From Flammeovirga agarivorans (GTDB taxonomy: Bacteria > Bacteroidota > Bacteroidia > Cytophagales > Flammeovirgaceae): 64,000 bases of DNA. The number at the start of each line of letters is the position of its first letter. Position 1 is the stretch's first letter. The notes under the pieces are model-generated. The model was given only the letters and a program-made list of their open reading frames with translations. It did no database searches and was not told where the DNA came from. Location of the stretch: contig NZ_JABAIL010000005.1 of NCBI RefSeq assembly GCF_012641475.1, forward strand, positions 186,001 to 250,000, read 5' to 3'. Of the stretch, positions 1 through 9,575 are shown piece by piece. The position numbers and the translations under genes were made by a program.

Positions 1-36
1 TGAATATTTTTTTCATAATCTGTAATTAATTTTAAA

Positions 37-2844
37 CTAAAATGGCATCATGCCTCCTCTACGCATACCACCTCTTTCACCGCGTTCTCCCTTCGGGTTT
101 GTTTTTCCTTTTGGACGGTATATAAATGATAGCATAAAGTATCTTGGTAATACATTATATGTACTGGTTTGTATATAACTTTCTGTAACAGTTCTACTAA
201 TACTACTATTTTGATTGAGTATATCAGAGACTGAAAAACGAAATTCTCCTTGGCGTTTTTTAAACAGCTTATAGGCGATAGCAGCATTCCACTTATAAAT
301 ATTCTCCTGTATTAAATCATCATCACCGATATAGATATTACCTGTAAACGAAGTACTTAATTGGAGTCTTTGAATTGGTTCTACTGTTAGTTTTGCTCGG
401 ATTTTATTGTGTAGATAATTACCATTAAGAGTTTCATTCTGATCATTATTAATCCAATGATAAGTGGCCATTCCCGAAATATTGAAATCTACATTTTTAC
501 TAATATTACTTGCTAGTTTAACCCCTTGACCTAATGAACTATCGAAAGTATACGATTGTAGATCATTAGTAATACCAACATTTCTAGTGTACCCGCCTGT
601 AGTCATAAATGAAATATTGGTTTTAATAGGTCGAATAGGTTTAGAGTAAACTAAAATTCCTCTGGCAGTAAGATATCCATCTAAATTTACAGGGGCTGTA
701 TAGGAAGAACCTTTCTTTAATGGTACTCCATTGATTGTAGTATCACTTTCAGCTATGAAAGAATATTGAGTGATCTTATTGTTGGTTTGCTGAGCTGTAA
801 AATTCACAAAGAACAATTCTTTTCTAGCAATATTGAAATTTTTAAAATTGATACGCAGTACATGATTTTCTTCTCCTTCCAAATAAGGGTTACCTGTCGA
901 AACATTTAATGGATCACTATAATCTACTACAGATTGTAAGTTGCTCACCGATGGAAGTGTTACATTTTTTTGATAAGAAAATCTTAACCTTTTACTTCTT
1001 GAAAAAGCATAGTTGATAAATACACTTGGTAGCAGATAACCAAAATTGGTACTAGTAACTTCCTCATAGGGATAAATACTTTCATTATGAAGAGTCGAAT
1101 ATTGATATTTTACTGCTGTTGTGATATTCAGTTTATCTTTCTTAAATAATAACCCCGCTTCAGGTCTATAAATATTCTGCTGAGATGTGAAAGTGCTGGA
1201 TAGGTCTTCTATAAATTCTCCTCCATCGATATTTTGTCCTAGTATATCATAAGTTTTTCGATCAGATTTCTGTTGTTCCCAACTCTGAAAATAATTCAAT
1301 TTCAACTGTAGATTTGTGGTTAACTTTTCTGTAAAAATAAGGTTGGCTGACGTTCTAAACTTTTCAGTTTCTCCAAGTATTCGCTGAGCTGTGGAATCAT
1401 TTTCGGTATTATCACTCTCATAATAATTGATGTTCGTAAATGCATCTTGATTGGTATTATCTTGATGGTAATACACTTTCCAATCCAAGGTGATAGTTCT
1501 TCCTTCTTGGTTTAACTTATGTCTCAATAAGAAACTATTATTGATATCAGCAGAGTTGGTTGTACTATAATCTGACATCACTGAGCTATTAAGAGCTGTT
1601 CCATCTTGAAGATTGGTATTTGATAAGCTAGAAGCAGAACTATTACTATTTTCAAGTTTAACAACAGGACGTATACGAATAGACGTATTTGGGTTGGCTT
1701 CATAATCTAACCGAAGGTTAAAGTTATGATTTTCCTTATGTGAATCTATATCAAGGATTTCATCTACCACTTGATTTGTTGACTCTGAAACAAAGTAATC
1801 TGTAGTGGAAGTTTCATCAGTTTCATTGTCCACAATCTTATAAGTATAACTTCCATTGACATCCCATTTATCTCCCCAAGAGTCGATATAATTTGTACCA
1901 AGAGAATGTGATGTGTTTATACCATTAGACTGAGCAGTTAAGTTGTTAGTGGGTCCATTACCATTACCTCTTCTTCCTCGACGTCCTCTTTTAGGACCTT
2001 CCGATAAGTTATCAGACATAAACCCTTGTTGGTTTACATTATTACTTAATCCAGTAAAAGACAAACGCTGTTCACCCTTAAAAATATTGATATTTCCTCC
2101 TGCACTATAGCGTTGGTCTGTTCCAACTCCTGCTTCTGCTTTTCCGAAGTAAGAGTATTTTGCATCCTTTTTAGTCACAAAATTGATGGTTTTACTTCTT
2201 TCTCCGTCATCAAATCCAGTAAACTCAGATTGATCACTTTTTTGATCGATGATTTGTACATAATCTACCATTTCAGCTGGTAAGTTGGTTAGTGCATTTT
2301 TTGGATCATCACCAAAAAACTCCTTCCCATCGACTAATATTTTTTTTACTGATTCTCCTTCTGCGGTAATACCTCCATTATCATCGGTTTCTACTCCTGG
2401 TATTTTTGTGACAAGATCTTCAGCTGTGGCATCTTCATGTGTTTTGTAATTACTTGATGAAAACTGTATGGTATCCTCTTTAATTACAATAGGAACATCT
2501 CCTACAACCTCTACTTCTGTTAGTTCAGTAAACATTGGCTCTAATTCAATGCTTACAGTTAAAGGTTCACTATCATTAATCAACAATTCTTTAGTGACAT
2601 TCTTATATCCTAGATACATTGCTTCGATTTTGTAGGATCCTTTTTCTTTTAAAGTGATTTTAAAATATCCATCTAAATTGGATAGAACCTGATATCTTGA
2701 TGTTGAATTTGATATTGTGATTAATGCATTGACTAATGCTTCATGATTGTCTTTCCCTGTTATCTTACCCTCAATAACTGTAGTCGATTGTGCAAGACCT
2801 AGATTTGGTATTAAAAGAAAAAGAATAATAATATATGGTTTCAT
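37..2844 (-). CDS. TonB-dependent receptor-like outer-membrane protein
   Basis: This is an outer-membrane beta-barrel protein of the receptor family with an N-terminal carboxypeptidase-regulatory-like domain. The frame is open to 2901, but I start at the ATG at 2844 because MKPYIIILFLLIPNLGLAQS is a clean signal peptide; the longer form would bury it behind 19 extra residues. After the signal come the regulatory-like beta-sandwich (about residues 20-105), a plug-like segment (about 120-245, with a VDGKEFFGDDP stretch) and a long barrel ending in aromatic-rich strands. The C-terminus is a short R/G/M-rich tail, as in many Bacteroidota members of this group. No SusD partner or anti-sigma gene is adjacent, so the substrate cannot be inferred. 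About 935 residues is normal for the family. Family assignment is firm; ligand is unknown. Confidence 0.85.
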   Translation of the reverse strand: MKPYIIILFLLIPNLGLAQSTTVIEGKITGKDNHEALVNALITISNSTSRYQVLSNLDGYFKITLKEKGSYKIEAMYLGYKNVTKELLINDSEPLTVSIELEPMFTELTEVEVVGDVPIVIKEDTIQFSSSNYKTHEDATAEDLVTKIPGVETDDNGGITAEGESVKKILVDGKEFFGDDPKNALTNLPAEMVDYVQIIDQKSDQSEFTGFDDGERSKTINFVTKKDAKYSYFGKAEAGVGTDQRYSAGGNINIFKGEQRLSFTGLSNNVNQQGFMSDNLSEGPKRGRRGRRGNGNGPTNNLTAQSNGINTSHSLGTNYIDSWGDKWDVNGSYTYKIVDNETDETSTTDYFVSESTNQVVDEILDIDSHKENHNFNLRLDYEANPNTSIRIRPVVKLENSNSSASSLSNTNLQDGTALNSSVMSDYSTTNSADINNSFLLRHKLNQEGRTITLDWKVYYHQDNTNQDAFTNINYYESDNTENDSTAQRILGETEKFRTSANLIFTEKLTTNLQLKLNYFQSWEQQKSDRKTYDILGQNIDGGEFIEDLSSTFTSQQNIYRPEAGLLFKKDKLNITTAVKYQYSTLHNESIYPYEEVTSTNFGYLLPSVFINYAFSRSKRLRFSYQKNVTLPSVSNLQSVVDYSDPLNVSTGNPYLEGEENHVLRINFKNFNIARKELFFVNFTAQQTNNKITQYSFIAESDTTINGVPLKKGSSYTAPVNLDGYLTARGILVYSKPIRPIKTNISFMTTGGYTRNVGITNDLQSYTFDSSLGQGVKLASNISKNVDFNISGMATYHWINNDQNETLNGNYLHNKIRAKLTVEPIQRLQLSTSFTGNIYIGDDDLIQENIYKWNAAIAYKLFKKRQGEFRFSVSDILNQNSSISRTVTESYIQTSTYNVLPRYFMLSFIYRPKGKTNPKGERGERGGMRRGGMMPF

Positions 2845-3019
2845 TGCTTTATCGAAATGGAAGTGAAGTTGGTAATGACTCGATAGTACAAATAAACCCA
2901 ATTGATGTATGCAGAGAAGAAATATTCAACGAACGGTCGCTTATTTTCAACAAACGCACCGTAAGTTTTAGTATCTTCATTGCAATCATCAAAGTTGTCA
3001 CAGTTTCATTCTCTATGAT

Positions 3020-3424
3020 ATGATTTTTGTCGGTATTTTAATTTTGGTTTTATTTTACTTTATGATCAGAAAGGAAGATCGGATCATACCTTACGGACAA
3101 CTTAAGGGTAAACATCATATTACCGTAAATACTAAAAACTATTATGTCGAAATAGTACATTTTAAAACTTACGCTAAAGCACACTCATCCTATTTTAAAG
3201 TAGTAGAAGCAATTTCTAATTATGGAAAACAAGTTGATGGTAAGTACGATCTTTATGATTGGAATTATTCTATCTATGAGTTTGAGGATACATTAATGGA
3301 CCTTAGATATTTTAGAAGTCTACACAGTATTATGCTAATTAAAAGTGAGTCTCCATTAAAGGTAAAGCAGTATTTAAAAGATGAAGCAGCAGTGATAGAA
3401 ACAGCTAAAAAACTAGTCAAATAA
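3020..3424 (+). CDS. Small membrane-anchored hypothetical protein
   Basis: A 134-residue protein I do not recognise. Residues 2-16 are a hydrophobic helix followed by basic residues (RKEDR), so it is probably a single-pass inner-membrane protein with a soluble C-terminal domain of about 115 residues. That domain is rich in Tyr, Lys and Asp and looks folded. The ATG at 3020 overlaps a TGA in the preceding frame, and no in-frame ATG lies upstream. It is divergent from the outer-membrane receptor and about 250 bases before the RimK operon, so it is probably monocistronic. Function unknown. Confidence 0.6.
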   Translation: MIFVGILILVLFYFMIRKEDRIIPYGQLKGKHHITVNTKNYYVEIVHFKTYAKAHSSYFKVVEAISNYGKQVDGKYDLYDWNYSIYEFEDTLMDLRYFRSLHSIMLIKSESPLKVKQYLKDEAAVIETAKKLVK

Positions 3425-3674
3425 CACGGTTGATGTAGAATTAAAAATTTAACTTATTTTTTTAATTTTCATTGTAACCTCTTCAAAACAACCGCCGTAT
3501 TATAAGCTCTCAGCAAACATCACATAATAATTATTGAAAGATTTAATAAACAAATCTCACTTACTATCTGTTTAACAATAAGGTTTTAACATCCTAAAAA
3601 TCAATAGTCTTCTTTATTTAAAAGATCTCTTTTAATGACCATTAATAACTAAATAAACCCCAAAGAGAAGCTTT

Positions 3675-4106
3675 ATGGAAATTATAGGAAGAAGTGACAA
3701 AGTAGATTTCCCTGAACTGCATTTAGAAAATCTTGAAGTGAAAGTAGATACTGGTGCTTATACCTCTTCAATACACTGTCACGATATAAAAGAAATTATT
3801 ATCGACGAAGTAAAGCACCTAAGTTTTAAAGTTTTAGATCCCGAATATTCGAAATATCATGATAACACGATTACAGTCAATAATTATAAATCAAAGATGA
3901 TTAAAAGTTCATTTGGTGATGTTGAAGAACGCTATGTTATCAAAACATTTGTAATCCTTTTTAATAAGGAATACCCAATTGAACTATCACTTTCTAACCG
4001 AAGTGAAATGAGATTTCCTGTATTAATAGGAAGGAAGTTTCTCAACAAAAAATTTATGGTAGACACATCTGTGAAAAACCAATCTTTTCTCTCAAAACAA
4101 CCTTAA
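3675..4106 (+). CDS. Retropepsin-like zinc-protease family protein (RimB-like)
   Basis: A 143-residue member of the small putative ATP-dependent zinc protease family (PF05618), a retropepsin-like fold often encoded beside RimK. The aspartic-protease-like VDTGAYTSSIH motif lies at about residues 26-36, and a second conserved RSEMRFPVLIGRKFL-type segment lies at about 117-131. It begins a three-gene unit: 20 bases separate it from rimK, which itself overlaps the aspartoacylase-like gene. In Pseudomonas, the RimB protein of this family is reported to act with RimK on modified ribosomal protein S6. A comparable role here is inferred from the neighbours only. Confidence 0.8.
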   Translation: MEIIGRSDKVDFPELHLENLEVKVDTGAYTSSIHCHDIKEIIIDEVKHLSFKVLDPEYSKYHDNTITVNNYKSKMIKSSFGDVEERYVIKTFVILFNKEYPIELSLSNRSEMRFPVLIGRKFLNKKFMVDTSVKNQSFLSKQP

Positions 4107-4126
4107 TAACTTAACAAAATACTAAA

Positions 4127-4999
4127 ATGAAAATTGCCATCCTTTCTAGAAACACAAACTTATATTCTACAAAACGTCTAGTAGAAGCTGCAGAGCGAAT
4201 GGGGCATGAAGCTATCATTGTAGACCATCTAAAATGTACTATCGAATTAGAAAAGAAAAGTCCTAGAATATTCTACAATGGAAGTTACTTAGATGATGTT
4301 GATGCTATTATCCCAAGAATTGGCTCTTCTGTAACATTTTACGGTACGGCTGTAGTACGTCAATTTGAGATGATGCAGGTATTCTCTGCAGTAGACTCTC
4401 AAGCATTGGCTAACTCAAGAGATAAACTTAGAAGTTTACAGATCCTTGCTAAGGCAGGGGTAGGTTTACCAAAAACGGTGTTCACTAACTACGCAAAAGA
4501 TGTTGACCATGTAATTGAATCTGTAGGAGGTGCACCGTTAATTCTAAAATTATTAGAAGGAACACAAGGTTTAGGTGTTGTATTAGCAGAAACTAAAAAC
4601 GCAGCTAAATCAGTAATAGAAGCTTTTAATGGGCTAAAAGCAAGAGTTATTGCTCAACAATTTATTAAAGAATCAGGTGGAGCTGATATACGTGCTTTTG
4701 TTGTTGATGGTAGAGTTGTAGGAGCAATGAAACGTCAGGGCAAAGAAGGCGAATTTCGTTCGAACCTACATAGAGGTGGAAGTGCACAATTAATAGAATT
4801 ATCCAATGAAGAAGAGCTTACAGCATTAAAGGCTACCAAGGCAATGGGACTTGGAGTTGCCGGTGTGGATATGTTGCAATCTAAAAATGGACCTTTGGTT
4901 CTAGAAGTAAATTCATCTCCTGGGTTGGAGGGAATCGAAAATGCGACAAATATTGATATCGCAAAAGAGATTATTAAATATCTAGAAAGAAATGTCTAA
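4127..4999 (+). CDS. rimK: RimK-family alpha-L-glutamate ligase (ATP-grasp)
   Basis: A 290-residue ATP-grasp ligase matching RimK, which adds glutamate residues to the C-terminus of ribosomal protein S6. The N-terminal half ([20 protein letters not shown]) is the pre-ATP-grasp domain. The nucleotide-binding lid contains a [13 protein letters not shown]-type glycine-rich loop (about 142-154), and the metal-binding end has [14 protein letters not shown], typical of the family. Length is normal. The stop codon overlaps the start of the next gene by 8 bases, indicating translational coupling. Related RimK-like enzymes act on other substrates, so S6 as target is an inference from overall similarity. 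Confidence 0.9.
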   Translation: MKIAILSRNTNLYSTKRLVEAAERMGHEAIIVDHLKCTIELEKKSPRIFYNGSYLDDVDAIIPRIGSSVTFYGTAVVRQFEMMQVFSAVDSQALANSRDKLRSLQILAKAGVGLPKTVFTNYAKDVDHVIESVGGAPLILKLLEGTQGLGVVLAETKNAAKSVIEAFNGLKARVIAQQFIKESGGADIRAFVVDGRVVGAMKRQGKEGEFRSNLHRGGSAQLIELSNEEELTALKATKAMGLGVAGVDMLQSKNGPLVLEVNSSPGLEGIENATNIDIAKEIIKYLERNV

Positions 5000-5945
5000 T
5001 GATAAATTTGTCTTATTAGGTACAGAGATAAAAAAAGGCAAAGGTGCTATCCTTGAGTTAGAAGTGGCAAAACTTCATACTCGAAATAGCTTAAAAGTAC
5101 CAGTGATTGTTGAAAGAGGGAAGAAAGATGGCCCTGTTTTATTGCTACTTGGAGGAGTACATGGAGATGAATCTAACGGTGTCGCGATCGTTAGAGATAT
5201 AATCAGAAAGAAAATCAATAAGCCTAAAAGTGGAACAGTAATATGTATTCCAGTCTTTAACGTTTTTGGTTATCTAAATCTAACAAGAGCATTTCCTGAT
5301 GGCAGAGACTTAAACAGGGTTTTCCCTGGGTCATCAAGAGGATCTTTAGCTAGTCAGTTTGCAAATAAATTCACAAAGGAAATCGCTCCTTATGTTGATT
5401 GTGTATTAGATTTTCATACAGGTGGTGCGGATAGAAGTAACTACCCTAATATACGTTGCAATTTTGATGATAAGGTAGAGTTCTCATTAGCTAAAGTTTT
5501 TGGAGCTCCCTATATGATGCATTCAAAATATATTCATCATTCTATCCGAGAAACGATTCACAAGATGGGAAAACCCATTATTCTATTTGAAGGAGGTAAA
5601 TCGCTTCATTTAGATAACGATGTGATATCAATTGGCGTAAATGGAGCGTTGAATGTTATGAAATACCTGAATATGCATGAGGGCGATGTGGAAATAAAGC
5701 AAGACTCAGTATTAATTAAGAAGAGTAAATGGCTAAGAGCGCCTTATTCAGGAATCTTCGAATCAATGGTAAAAAATGGTCAATTCGTAACTAAAAAGAC
5801 ATTGATTGGTAGGGTCTCAGACCCCTTCGGAGAGTTTGAAAAGAAAATATATGCACCTTTTGACTGCTATATTTTCGGATTAAACACAGCTCCCAATGTA
5901 AATAGAGGTGATGCTATTTACCATGTGAGTGTAAAACATGAATAG
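4992..5945 (+). CDS. Succinylglutamate desuccinylase/aspartoacylase family protein
   Basis: A 317-residue zinc hydrolase of the AstE/AspA branch of the M14 family, which removes acyl or amino-acid groups by hydrolysing an amide bond. The zinc site is visible as GGVHGDES (His and Glu) and DFHTGG (His). A Glu in ILFEGG is the likely catalytic base. A C-terminal beta-rich domain (from about residue 235) follows. It overlaps rimK by 8 bases and is the last gene before a strong terminator. The pairing suggests it trims or recycles the RimK product, but the substrate is not shown by the sequence. Confidence 0.85.
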   Translation: MSNDKFVLLGTEIKKGKGAILELEVAKLHTRNSLKVPVIVERGKKDGPVLLLLGGVHGDESNGVAIVRDIIRKKINKPKSGTVICIPVFNVFGYLNLTRAFPDGRDLNRVFPGSSRGSLASQFANKFTKEIAPYVDCVLDFHTGGADRSNYPNIRCNFDDKVEFSLAKVFGAPYMMHSKYIHHSIRETIHKMGKPIILFEGGKSLHLDNDVISIGVNGALNVMKYLNMHEGDVEIKQDSVLIKKSKWLRAPYSGIFESMVKNGQFVTKKTLIGRVSDPFGEFEKKIYAPFDCYIFGLNTAPNVNRGDAIYHVSVKHE

Positions 5946-6002
5946 AAGGATTTCTATTCAAACTTAATTAGTGACTCTGATTAAAAAGGTTGTATAAATA
6001 GT

Positions 6003-6037
6003 AAAAGCCTGATCTCTTTTTAAGAGTCAGGCTTTTT
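6003..6037. terminator. Terminator between rimK operon and leuB
   Basis: Stem AAAAGCCTGA / TCAGGCTTTT extended by CTCTT / AAGAG with one bulged T, loop of three bases, then a T run. A shorter T run on the other strand means it can also serve leuB, which converges on it. Confidence 0.85.
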
Positions 6038-6063
6038 TATTATTACTATTTACTGATCTTTAA

Positions 6064-7152
6064 CTATGCAGTTACTGCAGATAAAAGTTCAGCAAGCTTT
6101 TTACCTGTAGCTTCAGTATTCATTCTCTTGTCTTCAGGAGTTTCATCTGTAGCGATATCAGTAGTTCTGTAACCTTCTTTTAAGAATTGGTCTACTGCAC
6201 TGATAATAGCATCGCTTTCATCTTTCATGCCGAAAGAAATATCTAGCATTAATGCACCTGATAAAACAGAAGCAATTGGGTTAGCAATTCCTTTTCCTGC
6301 GATGTCTGGAGCTGAACCGTGAATTGGCTCGTATAGTCCGATTTCTGACCCCACAGAAGCAGAAGGTAACATACCCATAGAACCTGCAATTTGAGAAGCT
6401 TCATCCGTAAGAATATCACCAAACATGTTACCCGTTACAATTACATCAAATTGTTTTGGATCTCTAATCAACTGCATAGCAGCGTTATCGATAAACATAT
6501 GTGTAACTTCTACTTCAGGGTATTCAGAAGATAATTCTTGCACTGTTTCTCTCCATAAACGAGAAGACTCAAGAACGTTCGCTTTATCAACAGAACATAA
6601 TTTCTTACGACGAGTCATAGCTGATTCGAATGCTTGACGAGCGATACGCTCTACTTCCATTTTAGAATAACGAAGTGTATCGATCGCTTCAGTACCATCT
6701 TCATTACGCTCACGAGGAGTACCGAAATAGATACCACCAGTTAATTCGCGGAAGAAAATAATATCAGAACCTTGAAGAATCTCAGGCTTGATAGATGAAG
6801 TATATAATAACTCATCAAAAAGCTTGATTGGACGGATGTTAGAGAATAAACCTAATTCCTTACGGATTTTAAGTAGACCTTGCTCAGGACGTACTTTTAA
6901 GTTAGGGTTATTGTCGTACATCGGCATACCTACTGCACCAAGAAGTACAGCATCTGAAGCCTTACAAGTGTCAATTGTTTCTTGAGGACAAGGTTCTCCT
7001 GTTGCTTCGATCGCTGAGTGACCAATCAATGCTGGAGTGAATTCGAACTCATGTCCGAAACGCTCACCAATGATTCCTAATATATTTTGAGTGATACCTG
7101 TAACTTCTAATCCGATACCGTCACCGGCCATCACTGTAATTTTCTTTTTCAT
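6064..7152 (-). CDS. leuB: 3-isopropylmalate dehydrogenase
   Basis: LeuB oxidises and decarboxylates 3-isopropylmalate to 2-oxoisocaproate, the third step of leucine synthesis, using NAD and a divalent metal. The 362-residue length is standard. Family signatures are clear: MAGDGIGLEV at the N-terminus, the RELTGGIYFG substrate loop (about 139-148), and the GNMFGDILTDEASQIAGSMG metal/substrate segment followed by the nucleotide-binding EPIHGSAPDIAGKGIANP loop. It is the last gene of leuCDB, 42 bases behind leuD. leuA and ilv genes are not in the window. Confidence 0.96.
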   Translation of the reverse strand: MKKKITVMAGDGIGLEVTGITQNILGIIGERFGHEFEFTPALIGHSAIEATGEPCPQETIDTCKASDAVLLGAVGMPMYDNNPNLKVRPEQGLLKIRKELGLFSNIRPIKLFDELLYTSSIKPEILQGSDIIFFRELTGGIYFGTPRERNEDGTEAIDTLRYSKMEVERIARQAFESAMTRRKKLCSVDKANVLESSRLWRETVQELSSEYPEVEVTHMFIDNAAMQLIRDPKQFDVIVTGNMFGDILTDEASQIAGSMGMLPSASVGSEIGLYEPIHGSAPDIAGKGIANPIASVLSGALMLDISFGMKDESDAIISAVDQFLKEGYRTTDIATDETPEDKRMNTEATGKKLAELLSAVTA

Positions 7153-7194
7153 TATTGTATTGTAGATTTTGGAATTTGTTTGAGTCGTAATTGA

Positions 7195-7791
7195 TTACAC
7201 ATTGAAAGTATAAGCTCTGTTTGCCTCATATTTGGCAATCTCATCTTTCAAGCTTAATAAATAATCAATATCGTCATATCCATTAATCAAACACATTTTT
7301 TTATAATCATCGATTTCAAAAGATTGTTTGTTATCTTCTTTTCCTGAAATCCATGCTTTTTGTGTTTCTAAATCTACTTCAAGAGAAGTAGAAGGATCTG
7401 CTTCGATATCTGCAAATAATTCTGCTAAGAACTCTTCTGAAACCACTAAAGGAAGAATACCATTGTTTAAGGCATTTCCCTTAAAAATATCAGCAAAGAA
7501 ACTTGATACAACGATCTTGAAACCATAGTCACCAATAGCCCAAGCTGCATGTTCACGAGATGAACCACAACCAAAGTTTTTACCTGCAACAAGAACTTCA
7601 CCTTTATAAGTATCTTGGTTTAATACGAAATCGGCAATCGGTTGCTCTTGCTTGTCATATCTCCAATCTCTAAAAAGGTTATCTCCAAAGCCTTCTTTAG
7701 TTGTAGCTTTTAAGAAACGAGCAGGGATGATTTGGTCAGTATCAACGTTCTCAATGTTTAATGGAACGCAAGTTGATTTTATATATTTCAT
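7195..7791 (-). CDS. leuD: 3-isopropylmalate dehydratase small subunit
   Basis: LeuD is the small (swivel-domain) subunit of isopropylmalate isomerase, which interconverts 2- and 3-isopropylmalate together with LeuC. At 198 residues it has the usual length. It shows the [14 protein letters not shown] start region and the [17 protein letters not shown] substrate-binding motif typical of aconitase swivel domains. It lies 24 bases downstream of leuC and 42 bases upstream of leuB, in one transcription unit. Confidence 0.96.
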   Translation of the reverse strand: MKYIKSTCVPLNIENVDTDQIIPARFLKATTKEGFGDNLFRDWRYDKQEQPIADFVLNQDTYKGEVLVAGKNFGCGSSREHAAWAIGDYGFKIVVSSFFADIFKGNALNNGILPLVVSEEFLAELFADIEADPSTSLEVDLETQKAWISGKEDNKQSFEIDDYKKMCLINGYDDIDYLLSLKDEIAKYEANRAYTFNV

Positions 7792-7815
7792 TTGATTATT
7801 TCTTCTTTAGGTGGA

Positions 7816-9216
7816 TTAAGCAGTCGTTAACTCTTTTCTAATGTCTACAATATGACCGTTTACGGCAGCAGCAGCAGCAGTTAACGGAGAAGCTAATAAC
7901 GTTCTAGCTCCAGGTCCTTGTCTACCTTCAAAGTTTCTGTTTGATGTAGAGATACAGTATAAACCTGCAGGAACTTTATCTTCGTTCATACCTAAACAAG
8001 CAGAACAACCTGGCTCGCGTAGTTCAAAACCAGCTTCAGCATATACTTTGTCTAAGCCTTCTGCAATCGCTTGTTTTTCTACTTGTTTTGAACCTGGAAC
8101 GATCCAAACATTTACACCATCAGCCTTCTTCTTGCCTTTTACAAATTCAGCAACAGCTCTTAAATCCTCAATACGAGCATTGGTACAGCTACCAATAAAT
8201 ACATAGTCAATTGGCTTACCGATTAAAGATTCACCTTCTTCTAAGCCCATGTATTCTAATGCTTTTTTATCTGACTCACTCTCAGGAGTTGGTACAGAAC
8301 TATCAACACCAACACCCATACCTGGGTTAGTACCATAAGTAACCATTGGTGCAATATCAGCAGCATTATAAACGAATTCAGCATCAAAAGTAGCACCTTC
8401 GTCTGTAGGAAGACTGCTCCAGTAGGCTACTGACTTTTCCCATTCTTCACCTTTTGGAGAAAATTCTCTTCCTTCTAGGTAATCGAAAGTAGTTTGATCT
8501 GGTGCGATAATACCACCACGAGCACCCATTTCGATACTCATGTTACAAACTGTCATTCTACCTTCCATAGATAAATTACGGATGGCAGAACCAGCAAACT
8601 CAATAAAATAACCTGTACCACCAGATGCAGATAATTTTGAGATAATATATAATACGATGTCTTTTGCACTCACACCTTCTTGTAACTCACCATCCACAAC
8701 GATACGCATTGCTTTTGGTTTGTTTTGTAAAGTACATTGAGAAGACATTACTTGTTCTACTTGTGATGTTCCGATTCCAAACGCAATTGAACCAAAAGCA
8801 CCATGAGTAGAGGTGTGGCTATCACCACAAACAATTGTTTTACCTGGTTGAGTAACTCCTAATTCTGGTCCGATAACGTGAACGATACCTTGAAAAGGGT
8901 GACCCAATCCGTAAAGCTTTACTCCAAACTCATCACAGTTTTTTGTTAAAGTCTCTACTTGGTGTCTAGATAATGCCTCTTTAATAGGTAAATGCTGATC
9001 TTTTGTTGGAACATTATGATCTGCAGTACCCCAAGTTTGGTCTACACGAGCAAGCTGAATACCTCTACCTCTCAGTCCATTAAATGCTTGTGGACTGGTT
9101 ACTTCATGAATGAAATGCGTATCGATGTAAAGTACATCAGGGTAATTTTCTTTTCTTTGAACGACGTGACTATCCCATACCTTTTCGAATAGTGTTCTCG
9201 GTTTGTTGTTGCTCAT
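7816..9216 (-). CDS. leuC: 3-isopropylmalate dehydratase large subunit
   Basis: LeuC is the catalytic subunit of isopropylmalate isomerase and carries the [4Fe-4S] cluster. The 466-residue protein has the expected motifs: [15 protein letters not shown], the first cluster cysteine in [14 protein letters not shown] and the cysteine pair in [13 protein letters not shown]. It is the first gene of leuCDB. The 359-base gap to dxs must hold the divergent promoters. I see no T-box or leucine-rich leader peptide upstream of leuC, so regulation of the operon is not evident from the sequence. Confidence 0.96.
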   Translation of the reverse strand: MSNNKPRTLFEKVWDSHVVQRKENYPDVLYIDTHFIHEVTSPQAFNGLRGRGIQLARVDQTWGTADHNVPTKDQHLPIKEALSRHQVETLTKNCDEFGVKLYGLGHPFQGIVHVIGPELGVTQPGKTIVCGDSHTSTHGAFGSIAFGIGTSQVEQVMSSQCTLQNKPKAMRIVVDGELQEGVSAKDIVLYIISKLSASGGTGYFIEFAGSAIRNLSMEGRMTVCNMSIEMGARGGIIAPDQTTFDYLEGREFSPKGEEWEKSVAYWSSLPTDEGATFDAEFVYNAADIAPMVTYGTNPGMGVGVDSSVPTPESESDKKALEYMGLEEGESLIGKPIDYVFIGSCTNARIEDLRAVAEFVKGKKKADGVNVWIVPGSKQVEKQAIAEGLDKVYAEAGFELREPGCSACLGMNEDKVPAGLYCISTSNRNFEGRQGPGARTLLASPLTAAAAAVNGHIVDIRKELTTA

Positions 9217-9575
9217 GTATCTATCTTTTAAATAATTCTCGATTTTACTATCTGTTAAGCTCTAAAAAACTGATTTACTTAATGTTGAAGTTGTTTTTTT
9301 ATTGAAATTTAGAACTATTTGACTAGGAATTAGTAAAGACCTAAATCTTTGTATTATTTTTGCCTAATCCCCCATAAAGTCTTGGTTATTGAAAACAATT
9401 ACTATCAGCAGTAAGTTTTCTTTCCAAGATTTTGTTTAAGTTTATGATAGATTACCACACATTTTAAGTGATAATCATGTCAAATTTAGTTTACTACGTA
9501 ATTTTTTAAAACTCGTTTCGGTTTATAATTACGATTTCAGAACTACAATTTAAGTACTAATTTAACAGTAAAGTT
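9217..9575. other. Divergent intergenic region, leuC / dxs
   Basis: This 359-base gap separates divergent leuC and dxs. It contains a candidate -7 box TATTTTTG (9355-9362) facing dxs without a good -33 partner, and just downstream of it a long imperfect hairpin (9380-9429), annotated separately. The leuC side shows no feature I can name. No small ORF looks credible. Confidence 0.5.
9380..9429 (+). promoter_or_regulatory. Structured hairpin in the dxs leader
   Basis: A nested inverted repeat: TCTTGG (9380-9385) pairs with CCAAGA (9424-9429), GAAAAC (9391-9396) with GTTTTC (9415-9420), and TTACT (9399-9403) with AGTAA (9410-9414) around the loop ATCAGC. That is 17 pairs with small internal loops. 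No T run follows directly, so it is not a plain terminator. It lies about 147 bases before the dxs start and just after a candidate -7 box. It does not match the TPP riboswitch core. Role inferred only from position. Confidence 0.45.

Noticed and set aside
2835-3023. 62-codon plus-strand ORF before the small membrane protein
   Set aside because: It begins antisense to the receptor signal peptide and has no recognisable domain; the following ORF with a proper membrane helix is more credible.
9380-9429. TPP or other known riboswitch before dxs
   Set aside because: The conserved TPP core (CTGAGA and the second stem partner) is absent; only an unnamed hairpin is visible.
9217-9575. T-box or leucine leader peptide before leuC
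   Set aside because: No T-box core sequence, no short ORF with leucine codons and no attenuator hairpin on the minus strand.
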